Source: an uncultured Blautia sp.
GTDB taxonomy: Bacteria; Bacillota; Clostridia; Lachnospirales; Lachnospiraceae
Reading direction: 5' to 3'
Assembly: GCA_900547615.1 (NCBI GenBank)
Contig: URHH01000021.1
Coordinates: 1-30,583, forward strand
DNA: 30,583 nucleotides
The notes under the pieces are model-generated. The model was not told the DNA's origin, searched no databases, and saw only the letters and a program-made list of their open reading frames with translations. The position numbers were made by a program, and so were the translations under genes. Below, piece after piece: positions 23,383-29,604 of the stretch (positions within the stretch are counted from its first letter, which is position 1; every line of letters starts with the position of its first letter).

Positions 23383-25377
23383 TTTTCCCCTCGGATTTCC
23401 CACGCCGTCTCCGCCGTATTTCTTTAAATCGCTGTTAAAAATCTCTTTATATTTTCCGGCATAAGGCACTCCAACCGGATAGTTTTCATAAGGAACTGCG
23501 GAAAAATTACATACTGCAAGAAGGGTTTCTTCCGGATTCTCTGTCTTTCGAAGGAAGGTAAGTACATTTTCCTCATATTTCATAAGCTGGATCCATTCAA
23601 GTCCCTCATAATCGTCATCTTTTTTCCAGAGAGCCGGCTGTTCTTTGTATAAGGTATTCAGATCCCGGATATACTCTTTCAGTTCCTTTGACATATCTTT
23701 ATCAGGCGATGACATCTTACACCCCGGATGAAGTGTCATATATCCATACGCTGCCCGGATTTCCGCTTCTTTCTGCTTTTCATTGCCCCAGATTTTACTG
23801 CGGAAATCTTCAAGAGTTCCCACGTCTCTGCTTCCCAGAGTGAGTATATAATGCTCGCTGTACGCATAAAGAGTGGAAAGTGTAAGCTGATCGTGGCTGT
23901 TTTTCCTTTTTTCAGGTTCTGATGCAAGGTATTCCAGAAAATCTCTTGTCCAGCCGCCGCTCCATTTATAATCAAATCCAAGATGGTCGTTTTCCACGCT
24001 GTCTGTAAGTTCCGGCCAGAGTCCGTCTTCCTGCGCGATCAAAAGCACACCCGGATTTCTCTTTTTCATAATAGAATTTAAGTGTTTCAAAAATTCCACT
24101 GCATAAAGATTTTCATTTGTTCCGTAAAGATTCGGCTGCCATTCTCCCATATTTCTTCCGTAATCCAGATAAAGCATCGCGTCCACATCGTCCATACGGA
24201 ATCCGTCCACATGATAAACCTCTGCCCAGAAGCAGGCGTTTGCTATGAGAAAATCCCGCACCATCGGACTTCCGTAATTATAAAGCATGGTTCCCCATAT
24301 CGGGTGTACAGCACAGCCTTCATCAGGAACTTCATAAAGAGGCGTACCGTCAAACTTTTCCAGTCCTCCCTCGAATCTCGGGAACTGAGCGGGCGTCCAG
24401 TCAAGAATCACCCCCACTCCTGCCTGATGCAGAAGATTGACTGTTTTCTGGAATTTTTCCGGAGTTCCAAATCTGGATGTAGGCGCATAATAAGATGAAG
24501 TAGAATATCCCCCTGTGCTTTCTTCCAGATATTCCATAACAGGCTTAAATTCCACATGGGTATACCCTGTCTCTTTCATAAATTCTGCAAGTTCTTCTCC
24601 GCTCTCCCACTTTGTAATATCTGTCTCATAAATGGAAACCGGCTGTTTTCTGTCATCATATTTATGTCTCTCTTCCAGCCATTCCCCGTCATCCCAGGAA
24701 AAACCAGACAGATCTGCCACAACGGAAGCACAGCCTTTCGGCTTCTCAGCTTGGAAGCCATAAGGGTCTGACTTTAAAGAAACCTTTCCGCTCTTTTCTT
24801 TTATTTCATATTTATAAAGCGTTCCCGCTTTTATATCCGGCACAAATAATTCAAAGATTCCTGACATAGGCATTCTGTGCATCATGAGGAGACGCCCGTC
24901 CCAGTTATTAAAATCCCCCACAACACTGACTCTCTCTGCATTTGGAGCCCACACGGCAAAGTAAGTTCCCTCAACACCGTCCACCGTCATAAGATGTGCG
25001 CCCAGCTTTTTATATGCCTCATAATAGACACCTGCGCAAAAAGCCTTTTCCTCTTCCGGCAGAATCTGTCCGGCATACTGATACGGATCCTTCCACTGCT
25101 TTTCACAGTTTTCCCACTGTACAAGAAAGCTGTATTTGGGAATCCGTTTTGCAGGCAGAAGCACTGCGAAATATCCCGCCTCGTCTTCCATTTCCATCTG
25201 ATATTCTTTTTTTCCTGCGACTACCTTGACACTTTTTGCCTCCGGAAAAAATCCCTGGATCAGAACACCGTCCTTTGTAATCTTGGGTCCCATCACATCT
25301 TTCGGAGAAACTTCTTCTCCATATACTACTGCTTCGATCCGCGGCCAGTCCATATATTGATATAATTTTTCGTCCAT
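23341..25377 (-). CDS. GlgB-like protein with degenerate active site (GH13 branching-enzyme family)
   Basis: The 678 residues have the branching-enzyme layout: an extra N-terminal beta module (about 15-115), CBM48 (about 125-230, with GDFNNWDGR), the GH13 barrel (about 240-580) and a short C-terminal beta domain. The likely nucleophile Asp396 is kept in HVDGFRMDDV. Other sites are lost: DWTPAQFP (326-333) has Gln for the conserved His; IAQEDGLWP has Gln449 at the acid/base Glu; TLGSRDV (513-519) replaces PLSHDEV, so the His-Asp pair is gone; and the GNEFAQ segment is deleted after PGCK (551-554). Branching activity is therefore doubtful. In frame 0 it stops early at 23341; see the frameshift entry. 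AGGAGG precedes the ATG. Confidence 0.88.
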   Translation of the reverse strand: MDEKLYQYMDWPRIEAVVYGEEVSPKDVMGPKITKDGVLIQGFFPEAKSVKVVAGKKEYQMEMEDEAGYFAVLLPAKRIPKYSFLVQWENCEKQWKDPYQYAGQILPEEEKAFCAGVYYEAYKKLGAHLMTVDGVEGTYFAVWAPNAERVSVVGDFNNWDGRLLMMHRMPMSGIFELFVPDIKAGTLYKYEIKEKSGKVSLKSDPYGFQAEKPKGCASVVADLSGFSWDDGEWLEERHKYDDRKQPVSIYETDITKWESGEELAEFMKETGYTHVEFKPVMEYLEESTGGYSTSSYYAPTSRFGTPEKFQKTVNLLHQAGVGVILDWTPAQFPRFEGGLEKFDGTPLYEVPDEGCAVHPIWGTMLYNYGSPMVRDFLIANACFWAEVYHVDGFRMDDVDAMLYLDYGRNMGEWQPNLYGTNENLYAVEFLKHLNSIMKKRNPGVLLIAQEDGLWPELTDSVENDHLGFDYKWSGGWTRDFLEYLASEPEKRKNSHDQLTLSTLYAYSEHYILTLGSRDVGTLEDFRSKIWGNEKQKEAEIRAAYGYMTLHPGCKMSSPDKDMSKELKEYIRDLNTLYKEQPALWKKDDDYEGLEWIQLMKYEENVLTFLRKTENPEETLLAVCNFSAVPYENYPVGVPYAGKYKEIFNSDLKKYGGDGVGNPRGKAANSRSRMSVLIP
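23383..23389 (-). other. Candidate -1 ribosomal frameshift heptamer in the glgB-like gene
   Basis: The minus strand reads G GGA AAA in the zero frame (codons AGG GGA AAA at 663-665), matching the X XXY YYZ slippery pattern. A -1 slip joins NPRGK exactly to the conserved C-terminal strand. The next 12 bases, GCTG-CAAA-CAGC, can form only a 4-bp hairpin, so a strong stimulatory structure is not evident. Confidence 0.5.
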
Positions 25378-25398
25378 AGCACACCTCCTATTTTTTCT

Positions 25399-25407
25399 AT
25401 TTTACCA
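25399..25407 (-). promoter_or_regulatory. Candidate extended -10 promoter of the glgB-like gene
   Basis: Minus-strand TGG-TAAAAT (extended -10 form) lies about 22 bases before the start codon; no good -35 is seen at the right distance. Divergent from the sugar-kinase promoter. Confidence 0.4.
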
Positions 25408-25436
25408 TTTTTTCCTGAAAAAATAAAGGAAATTGT

Positions 25437-25465
25437 TTGACAAATCCTTCTCACTGCGCTAAATT
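25437..25465 (+). promoter_or_regulatory. Promoter of the PfkB kinase gene
   Basis: TTGACA (25437-25442), 17-base spacer and TAAATT (25460-25465), followed by GGAGG at 25486-25490, eight bases before the ATG. Confidence 0.7.
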
Positions 25466-25498
25466 GGAATTAAGATTACGTACTTGGAGGAAGAACGA

Positions 25499-26473
25499 AT
25501 GGAAAACAGATTATTTGATGTAACAGCTCTTGGTGAGCTCCTGATCGACTTTACAGAAAATGGAACAAGCTCTCAGGGAAATCCTCTTCTTGAGGCGAAT
25601 CCCGGAGGCGCTGTGTGCAACGTACTTGCCATGCTTGGCCGCCTTGGCAAAAAAACTGCTTTTATCGGAAAAGTAGGACAGGATATGTTTGGAACACAGT
25701 TAAAAAATGCAGTAGAAGAAGTTGGCATTGATACCCGCGCTCTTTTTATGGACGAAGAAGTTCACACAACACTTGCTTTCGTGCATACTTATCCGGACGG
25801 AGACAGAGATTTCTCTTTCTACCGCAATCCCGGTGCAGATATGATGCTCACAAAAGACGAAGTTCCGGCAGATTTAATCCAGAATTCCCGTCTTTTCCAC
25901 TTTGGCACACTCTCTTCCACACATGAAGGCGTAAGAGAGGCAACACGCCATGCCATTGAAATCGCAAAGAACGCAGGTTGTCTCATTACTTTTGACCCGA
26001 ATCTTCGTCCTCCTCTCTGGAACTCTCTTGAGGATGCCAGAAGAGAGATGGAATATGGCATGACAAAATGTGACGTTCTGAAAATCTCAGATAATGAAGT
26101 AGAATTTCTTTTCGGCACAACCGATTACGACAAGGGCGCAGCTCTGATCCGCGAAAAATACAACATTCCTCTTGTTCTTATCACAATGGGAAAAGAAGGA
26201 AGCCGCGCTTACTATAAAGATATGCGCGTGGAGGCAGCTCCTTTCCTTCAGGAAAACACCATCGAGACAACAGGAGCAGGCGATACTTTCTGCGCCAGCA
26301 TTTTAAATTATGTTCTTGAACATGGACTGGAATCCCTTACAGAAGAAAATCTTCTTGAAATGCTTACTTTCGCGAATGCCGCCGCATCTCTTATCACTAC
26401 AAGAAAAGGTGCGCTGCGCGTCATGCCTTCCAGACAGGAAGTCATTGATTTTATCTCAGAAAGAGGAAGATAA
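25499..26473 (+). CDS. PfkB-family carbohydrate kinase (probable fructokinase)
   Basis: Ribokinase-fold sugar kinase of 324 residues. N-terminal signature GGAVCNVLAMLGRLGKKTAF...KVGQDMFG and C-terminal ATP/anion-hole motif TTGAGDTFCASIL with the catalytic base Asp are both complete. The opening VTALGELLIDF and the FRNPGAD-like FYRNPGADMML fit fructokinases of the ScrK type, but 2-keto-3-deoxygluconate or other sugars are not excluded. The start is ATG 25499, eight bases after GGAGG; an upstream in-frame TTG would swallow that site. It is divergent from the glgB-like gene and followed after 8 bases by the NUDIX gene. No sugar transporter or hydrolase is next to it. Confidence 0.88.
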   Translation: MENRLFDVTALGELLIDFTENGTSSQGNPLLEANPGGAVCNVLAMLGRLGKKTAFIGKVGQDMFGTQLKNAVEEVGIDTRALFMDEEVHTTLAFVHTYPDGDRDFSFYRNPGADMMLTKDEVPADLIQNSRLFHFGTLSSTHEGVREATRHAIEIAKNAGCLITFDPNLRPPLWNSLEDARREMEYGMTKCDVLKISDNEVEFLFGTTDYDKGAALIREKYNIPLVLITMGKEGSRAYYKDMRVEAAPFLQENTIETTGAGDTFCASILNYVLEHGLESLTEENLLEMLTFANAAASLITTRKGALRVMPSRQEVIDFISERGR

Positions 26474-26481
26474 CTGATATT

Positions 26482-26958
26482 ATGGACATTACTTTTGATA
26501 CCGAATGCGGACGATTTAATTATCGCGTTTGTGCAGTCATTATAAATGATAATAAATTACTGGCAATGCACGATGAGAACTCACCATATTATTATCTTCC
26601 CGGAGGCAGGGTTTCTTTGCATGAAACAACGGAAAATGCTGTTTTGAGAGAAATAAAAGAAGAACTTGAAATAGATGCCAAAATTATCCGTCCTTTGTGG
26701 GTAAATCAAAGTTTTTTCAATGAAGATGTGACGAAAGAACAATTTCACGAACTGTGTATTTATTTTTTAATTGATGTCTCACATACAGATCTCTTTAGCA
26801 GGGGCGATAAATTCCGAATGTACGAACAGGGGCATAGGCACGATTTTGAGTGGCTGCCGTTTGAACGTCTGAAAAACGAATATATTTATCCCGTTTTTAT
26901 ACGAGAAAAGATCTTCGATCTTCCGGACACACTTGTTCTGCAGTCAGAATTTGAGTAA
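26482..26958 (+). CDS. NUDIX hydrolase
   Basis: The 158-residue protein has a NUDIX box from Gly42 to Ile64: GRVSLHE, then REIKEELEI, giving Arg56, Glu57, Glu60 and Glu61 for metal binding and catalysis. The near-terminal glycine of the consensus (EExGU) is Glu63. Such enzymes cleave nucleoside diphosphates linked to another moiety; the substrate cannot be told from the sequence. The tract FDTECGRFNYRVCAVIINDNKLL is typical of a widespread Firmicute subgroup. It begins 8 bases after the PfkB kinase and probably shares its transcript. A structured palindrome follows at 27010-27064. Confidence 0.88.
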   Translation: MDITFDTECGRFNYRVCAVIINDNKLLAMHDENSPYYYLPGGRVSLHETTENAVLREIKEELEIDAKIIRPLWVNQSFFNEDVTKEQFHELCIYFLIDVSHTDLFSRGDKFRMYEQGHRHDFEWLPFERLKNEYIYPVFIREKIFDLPDTLVLQSEFE

Positions 26959-27009
26959 AAATAATCCTGTCTGTATATTTAACGGGCAAGCAGAACAGTT
27001 TCTATGATG

Positions 27010-27065
27010 AAAATTCCTCCTGTCAGAGGGTACAATATGCGTATCAACTGAACGGAGGAATTTTT
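27010..27065. terminator. Long imperfect palindrome acting as a convergent terminator
   Basis: An 11-bp stem AAAATTCCTCC / GGAGGAATTTT encloses two further paired blocks (TCAG/CTGA and GGTAC/GTATC) separated by symmetric 2x2 internal loops, with apical loop AATATGC. On the plus strand it is followed by TTTTTCTATTTT. It lies between the NUDIX gene (+) and the YafQ toxin gene (-), ending just before the toxin stop. Confidence 0.7.
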
Positions 27066-27356
27066 CTATTTTCCAAATAAATCACTATGCGTTCCTGTCC
27101 GCGTCAAAGACAAGACAAGGGTATTACGTTCAATCCGATAAATTAATAACCAATCCGGCTGAATATGACATTCTCTGTGCCCTTTCCAGTTATTTGATAA
27201 TTCATGGTCGCGATATTCCGGAAGCAAGGTTTTCCCCATAGCTAATATCTCAATTACCTTCTCCAGAAGCTCTATCTTTCGTCCTCGCTTTATCGCCAGT
27301 TTATAATCCTTCTTGAAGGCCGTGGTAGTTTTAACAGTTAACTTGCTTTCTCTCAC
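27066..27356 (-). CDS. yafQ: YafQ-family toxin (RelE/ParE superfamily mRNA interferase)
   Basis: The 96-residue protein matches the ribosome-dependent mRNA interferase YafQ. The C-terminal core reads HELSNNWKGHRECHIQPDWLL, then SLTRTGTHSDLF. The likely catalytic residues are present: His51, His64, Asp68, Trp69 and His90, matching His50, His63, Asp67 and His87 of E. coli YafQ. It starts with GTG overlapping the antitoxin stop by four bases (GTGA), so it is coupled to the antitoxin. All key residues look intact, so the toxin should be active when freed. Confidence 0.93.
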   Translation of the reverse strand: MRESKLTVKTTTAFKKDYKLAIKRGRKIELLEKVIEILAMGKTLLPEYRDHELSNNWKGHRECHIQPDWLLIYRIERNTLVLSLTRTGTHSDLFGK

Positions 27357-27631
27357 CTTTTCAAATCAGCAAATAATTCATCTAAATCTGTATATCCTTT
27401 TACAGACGAATCTTTTGCAATCCTTTCTGCTTCTAACATAGCTGCTATGGTTTCTCTGTTCGGCTGATTAATTGAAATTTCAAACGGAATCCCACCTTCC
27501 CGCAGAGACTGACGTACAAAAATATTAAATGCTGTTGTGAGATTCATACCAAGCTCATTAAATAATTCTTCTGCTTGTTTTTTCAGTGCTGTATCCATTC
27601 GGATACTAATATTGGTTGTTGTACCTGCCAT
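27353..27631 (-). CDS. dinJ: DinJ/RelB-family antitoxin
   Basis: The 92-residue protein begins with a ribbon-helix-helix DNA-binding half (TTNISIRMDTALKKQAEELF, GMNLTTAFNIFVRQSLREGG) followed by IPFEI and a charged toxin-binding tail. This is the DinJ/RelB pattern. It lies upstream of and overlaps the YafQ toxin, the usual order. Its promoter at 27657-27685 carries a 15-bp palindrome, consistent with autorepression by the antitoxin or the complex. GGGAGA precedes the ATG. Confidence 0.93.
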   Translation of the reverse strand: MAGTTTNISIRMDTALKKQAEELFNELGMNLTTAFNIFVRQSLREGGIPFEISINQPNRETIAAMLEAERIAKDSSVKGYTDLDELFADLKR

Positions 27632-27650
27632 AAAATCATCTCCCTTCTAT

Positions 27651-27685
27651 GAGTATAGTATATTCTATTTGCACGAAAATTTCAA
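27651..27685 (-). promoter_or_regulatory. Promoter and operator of the dinJ-yafQ module
   Basis: Minus-strand TTGAAA (27680-27685), 17-base spacer, TATACT (27657-27662). The palindrome GAATATACTATACTC (27651-27665, one mismatched pair) covers the -10, where a ribbon-helix-helix antitoxin would bind. Confidence 0.75.
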
Positions 27686-27819
27686 TACAATGCACAAATA
27701 TTTTATATAAATTCAAGATTACGCCTCAAATCCCACACTCATACTACTTTTACTCTATATGCCGACACATTTTATCAGAATCTACTACAGCCTATAACAG
27801 CCACTCTAACTCAAAAGTA

Positions 27820-27828
27820 TGATATAAT
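27820..27828 (+). promoter_or_regulatory. Extended -10 promoter of the ParB-like gene
   Basis: TGATATAAT, an extended -10 with a perfect TATAAT hexamer, lies 44 bases before the start codon. No -35 match is evident. The rest of the AT-rich spacer 27686-27819 shows nothing I can name. Confidence 0.55.
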
Positions 27829-27872
27829 TGCTGGTATATACATTATTATTGAATGAAGGAGAATCATATACT

Positions 27873-28487
27873 ATGAAAATTCAACGAATTGATACATACA
27901 CAGATACCCGCTTTTCTAAGAAAGCCTTATACCAACATGGATGTTTCCTTATTGATAATTTTCCTTATGAGATAGAAATTATTTCTGATTTTGAAGCAAT
28001 TATTCGCGGCAAAGATGAACACCTGTATATTCCTTTAATTGAAGAATTTCGGTTTTATACTCCGCATATTACAAAATTTTACAATATCTGTGGAAAGCTT
28101 ATAAAAAAATATCCTTCACCACAGGTATTAAATATTCCAATCGAACAAATTCAACCGTCTCAATTTTATGTGGATCAGGATAAAATCAAAGCAATTCACA
28201 ATTTTATTCATACTCCTCATGATATTATTATTCAGGTAATGCCATATAAAGACCGATACCTCTCTCTGGACGGACATACCCATCTTTATTATGCATTATT
28301 AAATAACTGGAATACTGTCCGTGCAATTATAGCGGAAACAGATGCAACTGCCTTAGAATTTGCACAAGAAGCTCAAAACCGAAATATTTATTCTCCCAAA
28401 GATATAATATCAGTAAGTCATAAGGAATACCAGGAAAAATGGAATCATTTTTGTGATGAATACTTTAAAAACTGCGATACAAAATAG
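27873..28487 (+). CDS. ParB/sulfiredoxin-like domain protein of unknown function
   Basis: 204 residues in two parts. The first (1-85), with HGCFLIDNFPYEIEIISDFEA and EFRFYTPHITKFY, matches no family I can name. The second (88-160) looks like a ParB/Srx nuclease-fold domain: IPIEQIQPSQFYVDQDKI, then DIIIQVMPYKDRYLSLDGHT and HLYYALLNNWNTVRAII. The usual DGHxR arginine is replaced by His137 (DGHTHLY). No helix-turn-helix of a chromosome-partition ParB follows, so a partition role is unlikely; a nucleotide- or phosphoprotein-directed activity is only a guess. The start is ATG 27873 after AAGGAGAA. It stands alone, with its own promoter and a hairpin behind it, in AT-rich sequence beside a toxin-antitoxin module. 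Confidence 0.7.
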   Translation: MKIQRIDTYTDTRFSKKALYQHGCFLIDNFPYEIEIISDFEAIIRGKDEHLYIPLIEEFRFYTPHITKFYNICGKLIKKYPSPQVLNIPIEQIQPSQFYVDQDKIKAIHNFIHTPHDIIIQVMPYKDRYLSLDGHTHLYYALLNNWNTVRAIIAETDATALEFAQEAQNRNIYSPKDIISVSHKEYQEKWNHFCDEYFKNCDTK

Positions 28488-28499
28488 GCTTTTGACAAG

Positions 28500-28537
28500 G
28501 AACAGGGCAGTCTCTCCTAAGAACGACTGCCCTGTTC
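28500..28537. terminator. Convergent hairpin, probable terminator
   Basis: A perfect 13-bp stem GAACAGGGCAGTC / GACTGCCCTGTTC (28500-28512 with 28525-28537) with a 12-base loop lies between the ParB-like gene (+) and the HAAS gene (-). Neither side has a clear T tract, so it may terminate weakly. Confidence 0.55.
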
Positions 28538-28550
28538 GCATACCTTAATC

Positions 28551-29117
28551 CTAAATAGATAAGTCACTTTTTGTTCTGCTGACTTTTTTACAGTAAAGAA
28601 GTAGCAATTTCCATGCTCCCCAGCCAAGCGCAAATAAAATCACACCTGTTAAAATTGATAAAAAGAACGTAGAAACCGGTCCTGCAGAAACTGCCCCAAA
28701 CTGGAAACCAATATGAGCCACAAAGGGAAGATTCAGGTGCAGCAGAAAGTCTACCAGCTTTACCACACCCAGCAACGGAGTAACTGCTCCACACACAAGA
28801 AAAGTAGGAGCAATAATTCCCAGACAGGGAATGACTACCAGTCCCGAAAATCCCACAAGACTGTAAAAAGCACAGATGATCATAATTCTTTTCCAGCTGA
28901 ATCCTTTTTCTTTTGTAAGTAAATCTCCAAGATATGCCCTCGCAAGCTCCTTCGGCTTTCCAAGTCTCTCCATAATCTGCTCTGTGGAAAGATGTTCACT
29001 TTCCATCTCCAGCACAGAACTTTTTATTTCTTTTACAATATCCACTCTCTCAGAAGTTGGAAGCGGTTTTAAACATTTGTCAACGGTGGACAGATACTTT
29101 TCCAATGCAGCATTCAT
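28551..29117 (-). CDS. HAAS (DUF1700)-domain membrane protein
   Basis: Residues 1-75 form the soluble HAAS domain: LEKYLSTVDKCLKPLPTSER, VDIVKEIKSSVLEM, MERLGKPKELARAYL. The remainder has about four hydrophobic segments and a basic tail. Such proteins are regularly coded next to PadR-like regulators and are thought to act with them in envelope-related control; no enzymatic role is known. I start at ATG 29117, ten bases after AAAGGAG; an alternative ATG at 29126 overlaps the padR stop (ATGA) but has only two bases to that site. 188 residues. Confidence 0.85.
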   Translation of the reverse strand: MNAALEKYLSTVDKCLKPLPTSERVDIVKEIKSSVLEMESEHLSTEQIMERLGKPKELARAYLGDLLTKEKGFSWKRIMIICAFYSLVGFSGLVVIPCLGIIAPTFLVCGAVTPLLGVVKLVDFLLHLNLPFVAHIGFQFGAVSAGPVSTFFLSILTGVILFALGWGAWKLLLLYCKKVSRTKSDLSI

Positions 29118-29122
29118 AATTT

Positions 29123-29455
29123 TCATTCTCCTTTCAGCACAGACATAGCGTTTAATAAATTTTCCCATTCACGATTCATTGCTTCCAGATATTCCTTTCC
29201 TTCCTGTGTCAGGGAATAATACTTTCGCGGTGGAAGCCCCTCTGCAGATTCCTGCCATGTTGACTGCAGATACTTCTCTTTTTGCAGTCTTCGCAGCAAA
29301 GGATACACGGTACTTTCTGTGGAAGCAAGCATGGGATACCTGCTTAATTCCTGCAAAATCTCATATCCATAGCAAACCTTTCGATTCAACATGAGCAAAA
29401 TACAGTATTCCAATGTACCACGTACAATCTGCGATTTCCATTTGTCCAGATTCAT
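29123..29455 (-). CDS. PadR-family transcriptional regulator
   Basis: The 110-residue winged-helix protein shows the PadR pattern: GTLEYCILLMLNRKVCYGYE (helix-turn-helix start), STVYPLLRRLQKEKYLQSTW (recognition helix and wing), PPRKYYSLTQEGKEYL, then a C-terminal dimerisation helix. PadR proteins are commonly repressors released by small molecules. It begins the padR-HAAS pair and is divergent from the MerR-TipAS gene. A perfect 14-bp palindrome overlaps its -10, so autorepression is likely. Confidence 0.92.
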   Translation of the reverse strand: MNLDKWKSQIVRGTLEYCILLMLNRKVCYGYEILQELSRYPMLASTESTVYPLLRRLQKEKYLQSTWQESAEGLPPRKYYSLTQEGKEYLEAMNREWENLLNAMSVLKGE

Positions 29456-29476
29456 GTTGTCACCTCACTGTTCTTT

Positions 29477-29515
29477 CGATGTATACATCGTACTACACAG
29501 TATATATATTGTCAA
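29477..29515 (-). promoter_or_regulatory. Promoter and perfect palindrome upstream of padR
   Basis: Minus-strand TTGACA (29510-29515), 17-base spacer, TACGAT (29487-29492). CGATGTATACATCG at 29477-29490 is a perfect 14-bp palindrome overlapping the -10 and containing ATGT...ACAT half-sites as in PadR operators, though with a shorter gap. Confidence 0.68.
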
Positions 29516-29547
29516 TAGTATATTTAGGACAAAAAATAAAATACCAC

Positions 29548-29578
29548 TTGACTCCTACGTTACGTAATAGTGTATTCT
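29548..29578 (+). promoter_or_regulatory. MerR-type promoter of the tipA-like gene with operator in a 19-bp spacer
   Basis: TTGACT (29548-29553) and TATTCT (29573-29578) are 19 bases apart, the over-long spacing typical of MerR-activated promoters. The palindrome running from ACTCCTACGT to ACGTAATAGT (29551-29571, 8 of 10 pairs) fills the spacer. This points to autoregulation by the gene product. Confidence 0.78.
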
Positions 29579-29604
29579 TATCTTACCACGAGGAGGAATA
29601 TGCT

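Noticed and set aside
23195..25377. Calling the glgB-like gene a plain pseudogene
   Set aside because: The frame is intact over 665 codons with good start signals, and the single break coincides with a slippery heptamer; decay is possible but not shown.
27632..27872. CRISPR repeats, a tRNA or a mobile-element end in the AT-rich gap
   Set aside because: No direct repeats with spacers, no cloverleaf and no terminal inverted repeats were found; only the two promoters can be supported.
27873..28487. Chromosome-partition ParB
   Set aside because: No ParA partner, no helix-turn-helix domain and no parS-like palindrome nearby; only the ParB/Srx-like core is similar.
29413..29604. N-terminal extension of the tipA-like reading frame
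   Set aside because: The upstream part overlaps the start of padR on the other strand and both promoters, while AGGAGG precedes the ATG at 29605 at the right distance.
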